Assembly: GCF_003313325.1 (NCBI RefSeq)
Contig: NZ_QMHQ01000001.1
Location: 496,001-560,000, forward strand
Source: Pedobacter namyangjuensis
Lineage (GTDB): Bacteria; Bacteroidota; Bacteroidia; Sphingobacteriales; Sphingobacteriaceae
DNA length: 64,000 nucleotides
Direction: 5' to 3'
Numbering within the stretch: the stretch's first letter is position 1; the number at the start of each line of letters is the position of its first letter. Below are positions 18,611-27,035 of the stretch, one piece after another. Both the position numbers and the translations under genes were made by a program. The notes under the pieces were generated by a model that saw only the letters and a program-made list of their open reading frames with translations, ran no database searches and had not been told where the DNA came from.

Positions 18611-19136
18611 ATGCGCTTAAAAATTCATCTATTACAGCGATGGCATTTTGCAGCCTCGTTTCTGTGCCACTTATAACCGTATAATTTGCATTTAAATCCT
18701 TTAACTCTTTTCTCCAAACTTCCATAAAATATTCTCTTTTTGTAGGGAAGTCTCTTAATGGATCATCCTGCCAAGGCAAGTCGATATCTAAAAGTAGATA
18801 TAAATCGTACGGATGCGTTTTTATTCCATCTAAAACTACCTGTGGTGTCTCGCCAAACATTTCATCGCTCCAGATTTTTACGGTTAAGAAAGTTGTATCG
18901 CAAATGATAAAATCAGTTTCTGTCATAGACAATACCGATTCTTCTAAAGCTCGTTGGCCGTGAAACATATTCGTTTCATCCTGCAAATTGCAAGGCTCTA
19001 TTAAATTATCGCAATAAAAACGAGCATATTCTGGTACCCAAGGTACGTTGTAATGTTTTGCCAACTGCTTAGACATGGTAGATTTGCCCGTACTTTCTGG
19101 GCCTACAATGGCAATCTTCTTAATTCTTTTGTTCAC
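18609..19136 (-). CDS. NadR-like ATP-binding kinase
   Basis: A 175-residue P-loop protein. Walker A is GPESTGKST (residues 12-20), followed by VPEYARFYCDN (about 34-44), both hallmarks of the C-terminal nicotinamide-riboside-kinase domain of NadR. IICDTTFLTVKIWSDEMFG is the Walker-B-like segment. The nucleotidyltransferase domain of full NadR is absent. It starts at GTG (19136) and overlaps the end of the PnuC gene by 17 bp, so the two are translationally coupled. A phosphorylating enzyme beside a PnuC-type facilitator is a classic uptake-and-trap pair. The substrate may be nicotinamide riboside, or thiamine, given the TPP-regulated receptor 7 kb away. Confidence 0.85.
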   Translation of the reverse strand: MNKRIKKIAIVGPESTGKSTMSKQLAKHYNVPWVPEYARFYCDNLIEPCNLQDETNMFHGQRALEESVLSMTETDFIICDTTFLTVKIWSDEMFGETPQVVLDGIKTHPYDLYLLLDIDLPWQDDPLRDFPTKREYFMEVWRKELKDLNANYTVISGTETRLQNAIAVIDEFLSA

Positions 19137-19743
19137 GATAAGTTTTTCTCCAATCTAAATAGCCCATAATAGCGATAAAAATATACAAAACGTACATTAA
19201 TCCGGTAGCGTAGAGGTCTTTTGAAAAGTACACTCCAACATATATCAAATCAACAAAAATCCAAATTAACCAATTTTGTAATACTTTCCTAGCTAAGAAT
19301 AGCTGTGCAATTAAACTGCAAGCCGTACAAAAACTATCAATAAAAGGAAAAGAAGCATTTGTTTCTTTGTGTAAGAGAAACCCAATTGCTATTGTAAATA
19401 CACTGATTCCGATGGTAGAAAACAGGATTTCTTTAGAAGTAATCGATGATATAGCTCTTGATGCTTGGGGATTGTTTTTGTTTTTGCTCCAGAAATACCA
19501 ACCATATAAATTCATCCCTAGAAAATATACCTGTAAGCCCATATCGGCGTACAACCTGCTCTCGAAAAAAATAAAAATGTAAATAACTACGCTGATAATT
19601 GCAAACGGCCAATTCCATATGTTATTTTTTGCAGCTAGCCAAACGCAAAGGATACCCGTAAACACACCAAACCACTCTAAAATACCAGTTCCAAATAAAA
19701 ATTGATTTATACTTTCGCTAAAGGTGCCGGCCATTGATAACAT
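19120..19743 (-). CDS. pnuC: PnuC-family vitamin-precursor transporter
   Basis: A 207-residue, seven-helix inner-membrane facilitator. Family motifs are NIWNWPFAIISVVIY (about 40-54), LYADMGLQVYFLGMNLYGWY and NWLIWIFVDLIYVGVY, followed by GLMYVLYIFIAIMGYLDWRK. PnuC carries nicotinamide riboside; the PnuT subgroup carries thiamine and in Bacteroidota usually sits under TPP riboswitches. I see no riboswitch upstream of this gene. A TACTTTTG -7-like box at 19748-19755 lies 4 nt before the first ATG, so either the message is leaderless or translation begins at the second ATG (19734). Followed by the NadR-like kinase with a 17-bp overlap. Confidence 0.9.
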   Translation of the reverse strand: MLSMAGTFSESINQFLFGTGILEWFGVFTGILCVWLAAKNNIWNWPFAIISVVIYIFIFFESRLYADMGLQVYFLGMNLYGWYFWSKNKNNPQASRAISSITSKEILFSTIGISVFTIAIGFLLHKETNASFPFIDSFCTACSLIAQLFLARKVLQNWLIWIFVDLIYVGVYFSKDLYATGLMYVLYIFIAIMGYLDWRKTYREQKN

Positions 19744-19789
19744 AAATCAAAAGTATAAAATCTTTTATCTTTCTGTTATAAAACAAAAA

Positions 19790-19817
19790 ATCCGATAGGG
19801 AACAACCCCTACCGGAT
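19790..19817 (-). terminator. Terminator for the lipoprotein gene
   Basis: ATCCGATAGGG (19790-19800) pairs with CCCTACCGGAT (19807-19817) with one mismatch. A T-run follows on the minus strand. It lies 58 bp past the stop of the minus-strand lipoprotein gene. Confidence 0.8.
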
Positions 19818-19874
19818 AATAAACCAAACAAACTATTTATGAAGAATACCCTCATTGCTGAGGATGCTTTAGAT

Positions 19875-20396
19875 CTATTTTGGATTTGGCGATGCACTAA
19901 AATTGATCGCCACTCTTACACTCACATCACTTGTCAAATTATTCCTTAACAAGTATTCCATCCTAATTTTTAAAGAACTGCCTTTAATGTAATTATCTAC
20001 AAAACGCGAATTGTCTATATCTAGTACAAGACTGTTGCCAATATTTTCAGAAACATCACTTCTTGACCCTACCATGACTTCCCCGCCATTTTCGCTAACT
20101 ACAAAAACTTTAACAGACTTAAATATGCCCAAGTTTTGGTTTGTAGGATTACTAGCTACAAGCTTTACAGCACCAACTTTTACATCTTTTATTAAATCTG
20201 TACTGCCATTCTCGCCAAAAATCTGGTCTAAACTGCTTGCAACACTAGTTACTGTTTTTAACTCTTCGCTTTTTGTGCCATTTGGTATAGTTAACGTTGC
20301 AGTGTATGGAAAAGTAGACTTAATAATTGACTGAACTGTTGCGCACCCACTGATAAAAATTACGAGCACTAACAGCATACAAAATATCCGTTTCAT
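19875..20396 (-). CDS. Hypothetical lipoprotein
   Basis: From the ATG at 20396 the product has 173 residues. It has a lipoprotein signal (MKRIFCMLLVLVIFISGC) with the lipidated Cys at residue 18. I prefer this start to one five codons upstream because it gives a standard signal peptide. The mature part is beta-rich. Paired strands such as VGAVKLVASNPTNQNLGIFKS and SLKIRMEYLLRNNLTSDVSVRVAINF loosely recall LEA-type-2 beta-sandwich proteins, but I do not assign a family. It is monocistronic, with its own terminator at 19790-19817. Confidence 0.75.
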   Translation of the reverse strand: MKRIFCMLLVLVIFISGCATVQSIIKSTFPYTATLTIPNGTKSEELKTVTSVASSLDQIFGENGSTDLIKDVKVGAVKLVASNPTNQNLGIFKSVKVFVVSENGGEVMVGSRSDVSENIGNSLVLDIDNSRFVDNYIKGSSLKIRMEYLLRNNLTSDVSVRVAINFSASPNPK

Positions 20397-20530
20397 ATAA
20401 TTGATTAACAAAGATGTTATAAACTGGTTTTAAAAAAGTTAAATAATATTTATCAAACGCTTAAAACAGTCAGAAATGCATAATAGAATGAGTAAAAAAA
20501 ATATAAATAAAAACAAAATACCTGTGCTAA

Positions 20531-20610
20531 TGTTCAATATGTACGCTTTCGTTAACACTTATTTCAGCTGTAAGCAGTTGGTTGTTAGTGGTTAGTGAAT
20601 ATATTGAACA
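20531..20610. repeat. 10-bp inverted repeat bracketing 60 bp
   Basis: TGTTCAATAT at 20531-20540 and ATATTGAACA at 20601-20610 are perfect inverted copies, just upstream of the gene starting at 20632. The interior shows no gene. It could be a small mobile remnant or a paired regulatory site. Confidence 0.5.
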
Positions 20611-20631
20611 TTTAATAAAAACATTATTATC

Positions 20632-20949
20632 ATGAAAACAGCAGGTTTAAAAATGTTAGCCGTTGCAGGTTTATCTATTGGTTTATTTGCATTCGGATCT
20701 ATAAAAGAAGGTGGGATACAAGGAAAAGTTTCGCCAGCAGAAGGCGCTAAAGAAGTAGTGGCAGTTGCTGGTACAGACACCCTGAGAAGCCAGATAAGCA
20801 ATGGCGCATTTGTATTTAGCAATGTAAAAAAGGGAACTTACACCGTTTGGATTAAGGCGAATGCCCCATACAAAGATGCATCGGTAGAAAATGTGGCTGT
20901 TACAGATAGCGCCACAACAGACATCGGTGAAATTAAATTGCTACAATAA
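20632..20949 (+). CDS. Small secreted protein with carboxypeptidase-regulatory-like fold
   Basis: A 105-residue protein. An N-terminal hydrophobic segment (about residues 8-22, LAVAGLSIGLFAFGS) acts as a signal or anchor. The rest, starting GGIQGKVSPAEGAKEVVAVAG, continues NGAFVFSNVKKGTYTVWIKANAPYKDASVENVAV and ends TDIGEIKLLQ. This is the repeating-strand pattern of a single carboxypeptidase-D-regulatory or transthyretin-like domain, here without any partner domain. It is probably periplasmic or surface-exposed. It has its own terminator at 20974. Function unknown. Confidence 0.75.
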   Translation: MKTAGLKMLAVAGLSIGLFAFGSIKEGGIQGKVSPAEGAKEVVAVAGTDTLRSQISNGAFVFSNVKKGTYTVWIKANAPYKDASVENVAVTDSATTDIGEIKLLQ

Positions 20950-20973
20950 GCGAATATTGCTTTAAATATTTAA

Positions 20974-20998
20974 AGGGGACAAATTGTCCTCTTTTTTG
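20974..20998 (+). terminator. Short terminator
   Basis: AGGGGACAA and TTGTCCTCT form a compact hairpin with one G-T pair. Six Ts follow, 25 bp after the stop of the small secreted protein. Confidence 0.7.
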
Positions 20999-21109
20999 TT
21001 TTCTTAAGTTTTGATAAGGGATGACTTTTTGCATAAATCTTCGTCTAAAATCTAGTCTTTCAAAATGATAATTTGAGAAGTTAAGTTTATATAAAATATC
21101 TTCATTTTG

Positions 21110-21141
21110 TTGAAATAATCTATTCAAAAAACCTATCTTTG
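21110..21141 (+). promoter_or_regulatory. Bacteroidota promoter for carB
   Basis: TTG at 21110-21112 and TATCTTTG at 21134-21141 are 21 bp apart, a good -33/-7 match. The transcript would start near 21147 and have a leader of about 98 nt. A hairpin (21143-21164) followed by TTTTT abuts the start site and could affect early elongation. Confidence 0.6.
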
Positions 21142-21244
21142 CATCCCGACAGAGCAGTTGGGATTTTTCGTTTCATAGCAAAGGACTTCTTCCAGCTATC
21201 AGTCAAATTTGACTATTTACTTTAGACTTTTTTAAACCCCCACA

Positions 21245-24142
21245 ATGCCTAAAGACATCTCTATACGTTCAGTATTAATTATCGGATCTGGCCCAATTAT
21301 TATTGGTCAAGCCTGCGAGTTTGATTACTCTGGTTCTCAAGCTGCACTTTCTTTAAAAGAAGAAGGAATTGCTGTTTCTATTATCAATTCTAATCCAGCA
21401 ACCATCATGACCGACAAAGTTATCGGCGATCATGTTTACTTGTTGCCTTTAACATTAGAATCTATTGAGCAGATTTTAATTGATCATACCAACAATCCAA
21501 ACTTGCCAAAAATTGATGCAGTATTGCCAACAATGGGAGGACAAACTGCACTTAACTTATGTGTTGAGGCAGAAGAGCGTGGTTTATGGGAAGCGCATGG
21601 CGTAAAAATTATTGGTGTGGATGTTGCTGCGATCGAGAAGACCGAAAACAGAGAATCTTTCCGCCAGTTAATGGTTGATATCGGCGTGGGCGTAGCGCCT
21701 TCTAAAATTGCAAACTCATTTTTAGAAGGTAAAGAAGCCGCACAATTAATTGGTTTCCCTTTGGTAATTCGTCCTTCTTACACCTTAGGTGGTTCAGGTG
21801 GCGGTTTTGTACATAAAAAAGAAGATTTTGACGCCGCTTTAAAACGCGGTTTAGAAGCTTCGCCAACACACGAAGTTTTAGTAGAAAAAGCGGTGTTAGG
21901 TTGGAAAGAATATGAATTGGAGCTTTTGAGAGATAGTAATGATAACGTTATCATTATCTGCTCTATCGAGAACTTCGATCCAATGGGTATTCATACGGGA
22001 GATTCAATTACCGTAGCCCCGGCTATGACATTATCTGATAGATGTTACCAAGAAATGCGTAACCAAGCTATTAAAATGATGCGTGCCATTGGTAATTTTG
22101 CAGGTGGTTGTAACGTACAGTTCTCTGTAAATCCAGATAACGACGATATTATTGCGATAGAGATTAACCCTCGTGTTTCTCGTTCATCTGCATTGGCAAG
22201 TAAAGCAACTGGTTATCCAATCGCAAAAATTGCAGCAAAATTGGCTATCGGTTACAACTTAGATGAAATAGAAAACCAGATTACTAAAACCACCTCTGCT
22301 TATTTCGAGCCAACTTTAGATTACGTTATCGTAAAAATCCCTCGTTGGAACTTCGATAAATTTAAAGGTGCCAACCTAGAATTAGGCTTACAAATGAAAG
22401 CTGTAGGCGAGGTAATGGCTATCGGTCGTAGTTTTATAGAAGCATTGCAAAAAGCTTGTCAGAGTTTAGAAATTGGCAGGGCCGGTTTGGGTGCCGATGG
22501 AAGACACAACAGAAGCATCGAAGAAATTATGCACGGTTTGGAGCATCCAAGTTGGAACAGATTGTTCTTAATCAAAGATGCAATGAGCATGGGCGTTCCT
22601 TTAGAATCTATTCGTAAGGTAACCAAAATAGATAAATGGTTCTTAGTACAAATACAAGAATTAGTAGCATTAGAGGTCGAGCTTAAGCGCTATTCGCTAA
22701 ATAATATCCCTAGAGATTTCTTCTTCAACCTAAAACAAAAAGGTTTTTCTGATGTACAGATTGCCTATATTTTAGGTAACGTTACCGAAGACGAAGTTTA
22801 TAACAGACGTAAGGAACTAGGCATTAGAAGAGTTTATAAAATGGTTGATACCTGTGCGGCAGAATTTGCGGCGCAAACCCCTTATTTCTATTCTACTTTT
22901 GAAGAGGCGCCAATTCAGATCTCTTTGGTTGGAGATGAAATACTTTCTAACGGCGACGAGTTGGGCACTAACGAATCTGTAGTTTCTGATAGAAAAAAGG
23001 TTATTGTTTTAGGCTCGGGTCCAAATAGAATTGGACAAGGTATAGAATTTGATTATTCGTGTGTACACGGTTTATTAGCAGCTAAAGAAAGCGGTTTCGA
23101 AGCTATCATGATAAACTGTAACCCTGAAACGGTTTCTACCGATTTTAACATGGCCGATAAACTATATTTCGAGCCTGTTTTTTGGGAGCATGTACGCGAG
23201 ATTATAGACCTTGAAAACCCAATTGGTGTAATTGTTCAGTTAGGTGGTCAAACGGCGCTTAAAATGGCCGAAAAGCTTCATGAAAACAATATCAAAATCA
23301 TTGGTACTTCTTACAACGATATGGACATTGCCGAAGATCGCGGCCGTTTCTCTGATTTATTGAAAGAATTAGATATTCCTTATCCAAGATACGGTGTTGC
23401 CGAAAATGCTGAAGAAGCAATTGTAGTAGCAAATGAGGTTGGTTACCCAGTATTAGTTCGCCCTAGTTATGTATTGGGTGGGCAAGGAATGAGTATTGTA
23501 ATTAACGACGAGGATTTAGAAAAAGCCGTAGTTAAATTATTAGGTGATTTGCCAGGTAACCGTGTATTAATTGATCATTTCTTAGATAGGGCAGAAGAAA
23601 CAGAATCAGATTCAATTAGCGATGGTACAGACGTGCATATTGTTGGCCTAATGGAGCACATTGAGCCTGCAGGTATACACTCTGGAGATTCTAGCGCAGT
23701 TTTACCTCCGTTCAGCTTATCAGAAAAGGTAATTGCCGATATGGAAAACTACAGCAAGAAAATTGCAAAAGCGCTTAACGTAATCGGTTTGTTAAATATA
23801 CAATTTGCCGTTAAAGACGATAAAGTTTATGTAATCGAAGCTAATCCTCGTGCTTCTAGAACAGTTCCATTTATTGCAAAAGCTTACGATGTACCTTACA
23901 TTAACATCGCGGCTAGAGTAATGTTAGGCGTTAACAAGTTAAAAGATTTTACCATCGTTCGTAAATTAACTGGCCACGCTATTAAAGAACCAGTTTTCTC
24001 TTTCGATAAATTCCCAGAGGTTACTAAAGAGTTAGGTCCTGAAATGAAATCAACTGGCGAAGCAATTCGTTTCATTAAAGATCTGGAAGATCCTTACTTC
24101 CGTAAACTTTACAAAGATAAGTCTATGTACTTGTCTAAATAG
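21245..24142 (+). CDS. carB: Carbamoyl-phosphate synthase large subunit (lacks the C-terminal allosteric domain)
   Basis: CarB makes carbamoyl phosphate from bicarbonate, ammonia (from glutamine via CarA) and two ATP, feeding pyrimidine and arginine synthesis. The 965-residue product has two ATP-grasp halves, each opened by a dinucleotide-like loop: IGSGPIIIGQACEFDYSG near residue 12 and LGSGPNRIGQGIEFDYS near 592. GGQTALNL and GGQTALKM are the matching paired motifs. Compared with about 1070 residues in enterobacteria, the C-terminal MGS-like allosteric domain is missing; the protein ends FRKLYKDKSMYLSK. carA is not adjacent in this window. A strong terminator follows. Confidence 0.97.
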   Translation: MPKDISIRSVLIIGSGPIIIGQACEFDYSGSQAALSLKEEGIAVSIINSNPATIMTDKVIGDHVYLLPLTLESIEQILIDHTNNPNLPKIDAVLPTMGGQTALNLCVEAEERGLWEAHGVKIIGVDVAAIEKTENRESFRQLMVDIGVGVAPSKIANSFLEGKEAAQLIGFPLVIRPSYTLGGSGGGFVHKKEDFDAALKRGLEASPTHEVLVEKAVLGWKEYELELLRDSNDNVIIICSIENFDPMGIHTGDSITVAPAMTLSDRCYQEMRNQAIKMMRAIGNFAGGCNVQFSVNPDNDDIIAIEINPRVSRSSALASKATGYPIAKIAAKLAIGYNLDEIENQITKTTSAYFEPTLDYVIVKIPRWNFDKFKGANLELGLQMKAVGEVMAIGRSFIEALQKACQSLEIGRAGLGADGRHNRSIEEIMHGLEHPSWNRLFLIKDAMSMGVPLESIRKVTKIDKWFLVQIQELVALEVELKRYSLNNIPRDFFFNLKQKGFSDVQIAYILGNVTEDEVYNRRKELGIRRVYKMVDTCAAEFAAQTPYFYSTFEEAPIQISLVGDEILSNGDELGTNESVVSDRKKVIVLGSGPNRIGQGIEFDYSCVHGLLAAKESGFEAIMINCNPETVSTDFNMADKLYFEPVFWEHVREIIDLENPIGVIVQLGGQTALKMAEKLHENNIKIIGTSYNDMDIAEDRGRFSDLLKELDIPYPRYGVAENAEEAIVVANEVGYPVLVRPSYVLGGQGMSIVINDEDLEKAVVKLLGDLPGNRVLIDHFLDRAEETESDSISDGTDVHIVGLMEHIEPAGIHSGDSSAVLPPFSLSEKVIADMENYSKKIAKALNVIGLLNIQFAVKDDKVYVIEANPRASRTVPFIAKAYDVPYINIAARVMLGVNKLKDFTIVRKLTGHAIKEPVFSFDKFPEVTKELGPEMKSTGEAIRFIKDLEDPYFRKLYKDKSMYLSK

Positions 24143-24170
24143 AATAAGCATAGAAGAACAAACGATAATT

Positions 24171-24207
24171 AAAAAGTCCGTTAGCGTAATGTTAACGGAC
24201 TTTTTTT
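24171..24207 (+). terminator. Rho-independent terminator after carB
   Basis: AAAAAGTCCGTTA (24171-24183) pairs perfectly with TAACGGACTTTTT (24193-24205) and the T-run extends to 24207. Confidence 0.92.
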
Positions 24208-24547
24208 GCATTTAAGAAGCGCAAGGTTCCATTCGCTGTTTTATTGCCTTCCCGCCATTTGCTACAATCTTTTTGATCGGGCTTTATGCTACAGCTAATG
24301 TTTGTACTACAAAAAGTATTTTCGCGTTTGTCGGGGCTAGTGTTTAGCATCAGTGCTATTGGCAAATTTTATTAGCATTGCGCCTTAAAACGTAAATAGT
24401 TTTGCAAGCTTTTGTACAATAAACGCGATTGAACGGAAAGCCCGCATCCCGATTTTATCGGGAGAGGACTTGAAGAGAAAGCGGGACAGAACCTAAAATG
24501 CCTGCACATCATCTGCTTTTCAATCCAAAAAATCAAACCAACTTAGT
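24208..24547. repeat. Gene-free stretch with a dispersed repeat copy
   Basis: No gene is supported. Positions 24421-24492 are a clear copy of a dispersed repeat. It opens AAACGCGATTGAACGG-AAAGCCCGC, has a small central hairpin (CCCGATTTTATCGGG) and closes GGACTTG then AAAGCGGGACAGAAC. The reverse complement at 52561-52636 shares both ends but has an unrelated centre. The rest of the gap looks like decayed repeat DNA. Confidence 0.7.
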
Positions 24548-25507
24548 TTATTGCTTCGTCCAGATTCTCGTATTAAGATCTAGTTCACGCACAATGTCGC
24601 ACATAAAGTTTAATATATTAATATCGTTGCTTAGCAGATTAGGGTTTAATAAGGTTTTAAACATCGGTGGCTCGAAATAGTTATGGTCTAGCGGAAATGC
24701 AATGTACATTCTCGAGGCAATAAAAGACAGCGAAACATGATATGCAGAACGTTTGTTCAAATCTGTTATTCGTTCCATTAAAGCAGGTGTTAAAATATAG
24801 CGAGCTTCAATTTGATCACTACTGTAAACCACAAAATCCTTGTTAAAAGTGTCGTTTTCTAATTGTACAACACTTTTATTTCCGAATGAAAAGACATTTT
24901 TAGAAAACCATGCGCTAATACTGGCACTCATGCTTTTTGGCCTTACAATGGTTATGCCGTTAAAGTGTTTGTTAAAATCAGCTACAAAAATAATTCCCTT
25001 TAAAATGTCGTGCCATGAAACCTGACGGCCGTTTTTTGTTTGGGTTTCCGTTTTATACTCTGCGTGTACTTCGGCAAAATAGAAGCCTGTTTTATCTAAT
25101 TTTCCAATAATCAAATCTTCGGTACTGTAGCGGTCGGGCGTTGTGCTAAAAAGTTGCGAATATCTGAATTCAGATTCTAAAATTCCTTTATAATGATCGA
25201 AAGTTAAATTTGCATCTATTGCAACAAGTGTAGCCCCAATAACATCACGCTTGTAGCGATCTTTGTAGCTTTTTTCTTTCTCTGAGATAGCGTATAAAAC
25301 GTAAATGCCGTAACCGATACCACAAAGGCCTAAAAGTAGTCCAGCTATAATTACGCCTAAAGCGCCCATTAAAAAAATGACAACTCCGCTAAAAATTATA
25401 GCGCCCCAACCTTTATATTTTTCATCTACAATGGCTTTGCGTTCATTCTCCAGTTCACTTAATGTATTCTGAACTTGAGGGCTTATCTGTGTTTCAAATT
25501 CTGCCAT
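24548..25507 (-). CDS. DUF3137 domain membrane protein, LemA partner
   Basis: A 319-residue protein. After a charged N-terminal helix it has two close hydrophobic helices (about residues 35-75, GAIIFSGVVIFLMGALGVIIAGLLLGLCGIGYGIYVLYAI), then a large cytoplasmic domain. The pattern DRYSTEDLIIGKLDKTGFYFAEVHAEYKTET and later VVYSSDQIEARYILTPALMERITDL is that of DUF3137. Genes of this family commonly sit next to lemA, as here: lemA is upstream and the TAATG junction overlaps by one base, so they are co-translated. The biochemical role is unknown. Confidence 0.85.
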   Translation of the reverse strand: MAEFETQISPQVQNTLSELENERKAIVDEKYKGWGAIIFSGVVIFLMGALGVIIAGLLLGLCGIGYGIYVLYAISEKEKSYKDRYKRDVIGATLVAIDANLTFDHYKGILESEFRYSQLFSTTPDRYSTEDLIIGKLDKTGFYFAEVHAEYKTETQTKNGRQVSWHDILKGIIFVADFNKHFNGITIVRPKSMSASISAWFSKNVFSFGNKSVVQLENDTFNKDFVVYSSDQIEARYILTPALMERITDLNKRSAYHVSLSFIASRMYIAFPLDHNYFEPPMFKTLLNPNLLSNDINILNFMCDIVRELDLNTRIWTKQ

Positions 25508-26064
25508 TAGCTATTGAAAAGCTCTCTTGCGCTAAGATTTTTGCGTTCTTCTTCTGTAGAAGCCAAAACTTCCATAGGGTAGTAGTTTAGCATGCCGGCA
25601 AAAATACTTCCAGGAAACATCATTACGGCGTTATTATAAGTGGTAACAGTAGCATTATAGTTGCGCCTGGCTGCAGCAATTTGTTCTTCGCTTTCTGTCC
25701 AGGTGCTTTGTAGATTTATAAAATTGCTATTTGCTTTTAAATCCGGATAATTTTCTACGCTTACCATAAGACCTTTTACAGCCGAACCAATTTGTTGGTC
25801 TATAGCTAATTTCTCTACTTCGCTAACACCTGTACCCATAGCTTTGCCACGCAACTCGGTGATTTTGGTTAAAGTATCACCTTCATACTGCATGTACTGC
25901 TTTACGGTTTCTACCAAGTTGGGTATTAAATCGAAACGTTTTTTAAGCATTACATCTATTGCCGAAAAAGCATTTGTTACCTGATTCTTTTTGCCGATAA
26001 GTGAATTGTACATTCCTACTCCAATTATCAAAATGGCAATTAATATAATAGCTCCTATAATCAT
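25507..26064 (-). CDS. lemA: LemA family protein
   Basis: A 185-residue protein anchored by one N-terminal helix (residues 2-18). It carries the LemA core of long helices: YNSLIGKKNQVTNAFSAIDVMLKKRFDLIPNLVETVKQYMQYE, later ENYPDLKANSNFINLQSTWTESEEQIAAARRNYNATV, and FPGSIFAGMLNYYP. LemA proteins are widespread envelope proteins with no firmly known function, often encoded with DUF3137 or TPM-domain genes. It is first in a two-gene operon with the DUF3137 gene. Confidence 0.92.
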   Translation of the reverse strand: MIIGAIILIAILIIGVGMYNSLIGKKNQVTNAFSAIDVMLKKRFDLIPNLVETVKQYMQYEGDTLTKITELRGKAMGTGVSEVEKLAIDQQIGSAVKGLMVSVENYPDLKANSNFINLQSTWTESEEQIAAARRNYNATVTTYNNAVMMFPGSIFAGMLNYYPMEVLASTEEERKNLSARELFNS

Positions 26065-26118
26065 GGTTTGGTTGATTTAAATTTTTCGAAATAAATATAT
26101 AAAAATTGCGGCAAAAAA

Positions 26119-26146
26119 GAAGCCCGCTCCGGAGAGAGCAGGCTTC
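26119..26146 (-). terminator. Terminator after the DUF4920 gene
   Basis: GAAGCCCGCTC (26119-26129) pairs with GAGCAGGCTTC (26136-26146), one mismatch. On the minus strand a T-run follows. It lies just past the stop at 26178. Confidence 0.85.
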
Positions 26147-26177
26147 AAATCAATCAATATTAAAAAGGAGAACCTTC

Positions 26178-26645
26178 TTAATCTTCCAAAATTACAACTC
26201 CTTTTGCTTCAAACACAATTTCTTTTTTAGGTTCTGTAATTTTTGCAATTTCTTCGGCAGATTTTTTTGCATCTTCTGCATAATGTTTTAAGTCTTCAAC
26301 AGAAGTAGTTTTTCTCTCTGCAAAACCATCAATCACAACCTTTTTGCCAGCAATATCCATTGGCATAAAAAACCCGTAATCTTTAAAGTTTACGAACATT
26401 GTTTCATTGTTAGGCATCTTTAAGGTCATAAAACAACCTTTTTTCTTGCAAACAACAACAACTTCGCCAGTAACCTTCATGTCTTTTTTAAGGCTATCGC
26501 CTAGTTTTGCATTAATATCTGCAGTGGTAATTACATTACCTGGTGCAACACCATCGCCAAAAGTTTTTCCTTTAAAAGGTGCATCTTGTGCAAAAGCGAA
26601 TGCAGTAAAGAAACCTAAAACTAGGGTTAAAATAATTTTTTTCAT
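26178..26645 (-). CDS. DUF4920 domain secreted protein
   Basis: A 155-residue exported protein. A signal peptide ends AFAQ. The conserved core VVVVCKKKGCFMTLKMPNNE carries the two-Cys signature of DUF4920, followed by MFVNFKDYGFFMPMDIAGKKVVIDG and a Glu/Lys-rich helix with VEDLKHYAEDAKKSAEEIAKITEPKKE. The paired Cys suggests metal or redox chemistry, but the function is not known. Monocistronic, with its own terminator. Confidence 0.85.
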   Translation of the reverse strand: MKKIILTLVLGFFTAFAFAQDAPFKGKTFGDGVAPGNVITTADINAKLGDSLKKDMKVTGEVVVVCKKKGCFMTLKMPNNETMFVNFKDYGFFMPMDIAGKKVVIDGFAERKTTSVEDLKHYAEDAKKSAEEIAKITEPKKEIVFEAKGVVILED

Positions 26646-27035
26646 TTTCTATTTTATTAATTTGGTTATAATCTTATTGTTAGCGCTTACAAAAATATTT
26701 AAAATCTTTCTAAATAAGTGTCTTTTCGCAGTAAAAATCTTGTAACTACTTTTATTGCACAAAAAAACCTCACAGCTTTCCAGCGGTGAGGTCAATCATC
26801 CCTATTGTTTTGTTAGCACCCATTACTGGATAAGAACACTAAGCATATTACAATAAGCTGTCCAAAATTTAAATTTTCATTATCGGTTGGTATAATTATT
26901 TGGTAATTAGTGTGTTGATGTGTTTTTAATCCTGTGCCAATTTAAAATTCATAAAGTGTGCATGTGGAAATTTGTAGTAAATTACCCATAATTGGGCAAC
27001 CAATTGCCGATTTGCAACGATTTAGAACTACAAAA
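26646..27035 (-). terminator. Gene-free stretch with a distant minus-strand terminator; possible small RNA
   Basis: The firm element is a hairpin at 26767-26792: ACCTCAC against GTGAGGT. On the minus strand it is followed by seven Ts (26767-26761). It lies about 245 nt past the radA stop at 27036, far for a simple terminator. TAATTTTG, a -7-like box on the minus strand at 27038-27031, could start a separate transcript of about 260 nt ending here. No open frame of note lies in it. Confidence 0.5.

Noticed and set aside
21143..21168. Attenuator in the carB leader
   Set aside because: The 8-bp hairpin with T-run overlaps the predicted transcription start, so it may not be transcribed whole; no leader peptide or alternative stem is clear.
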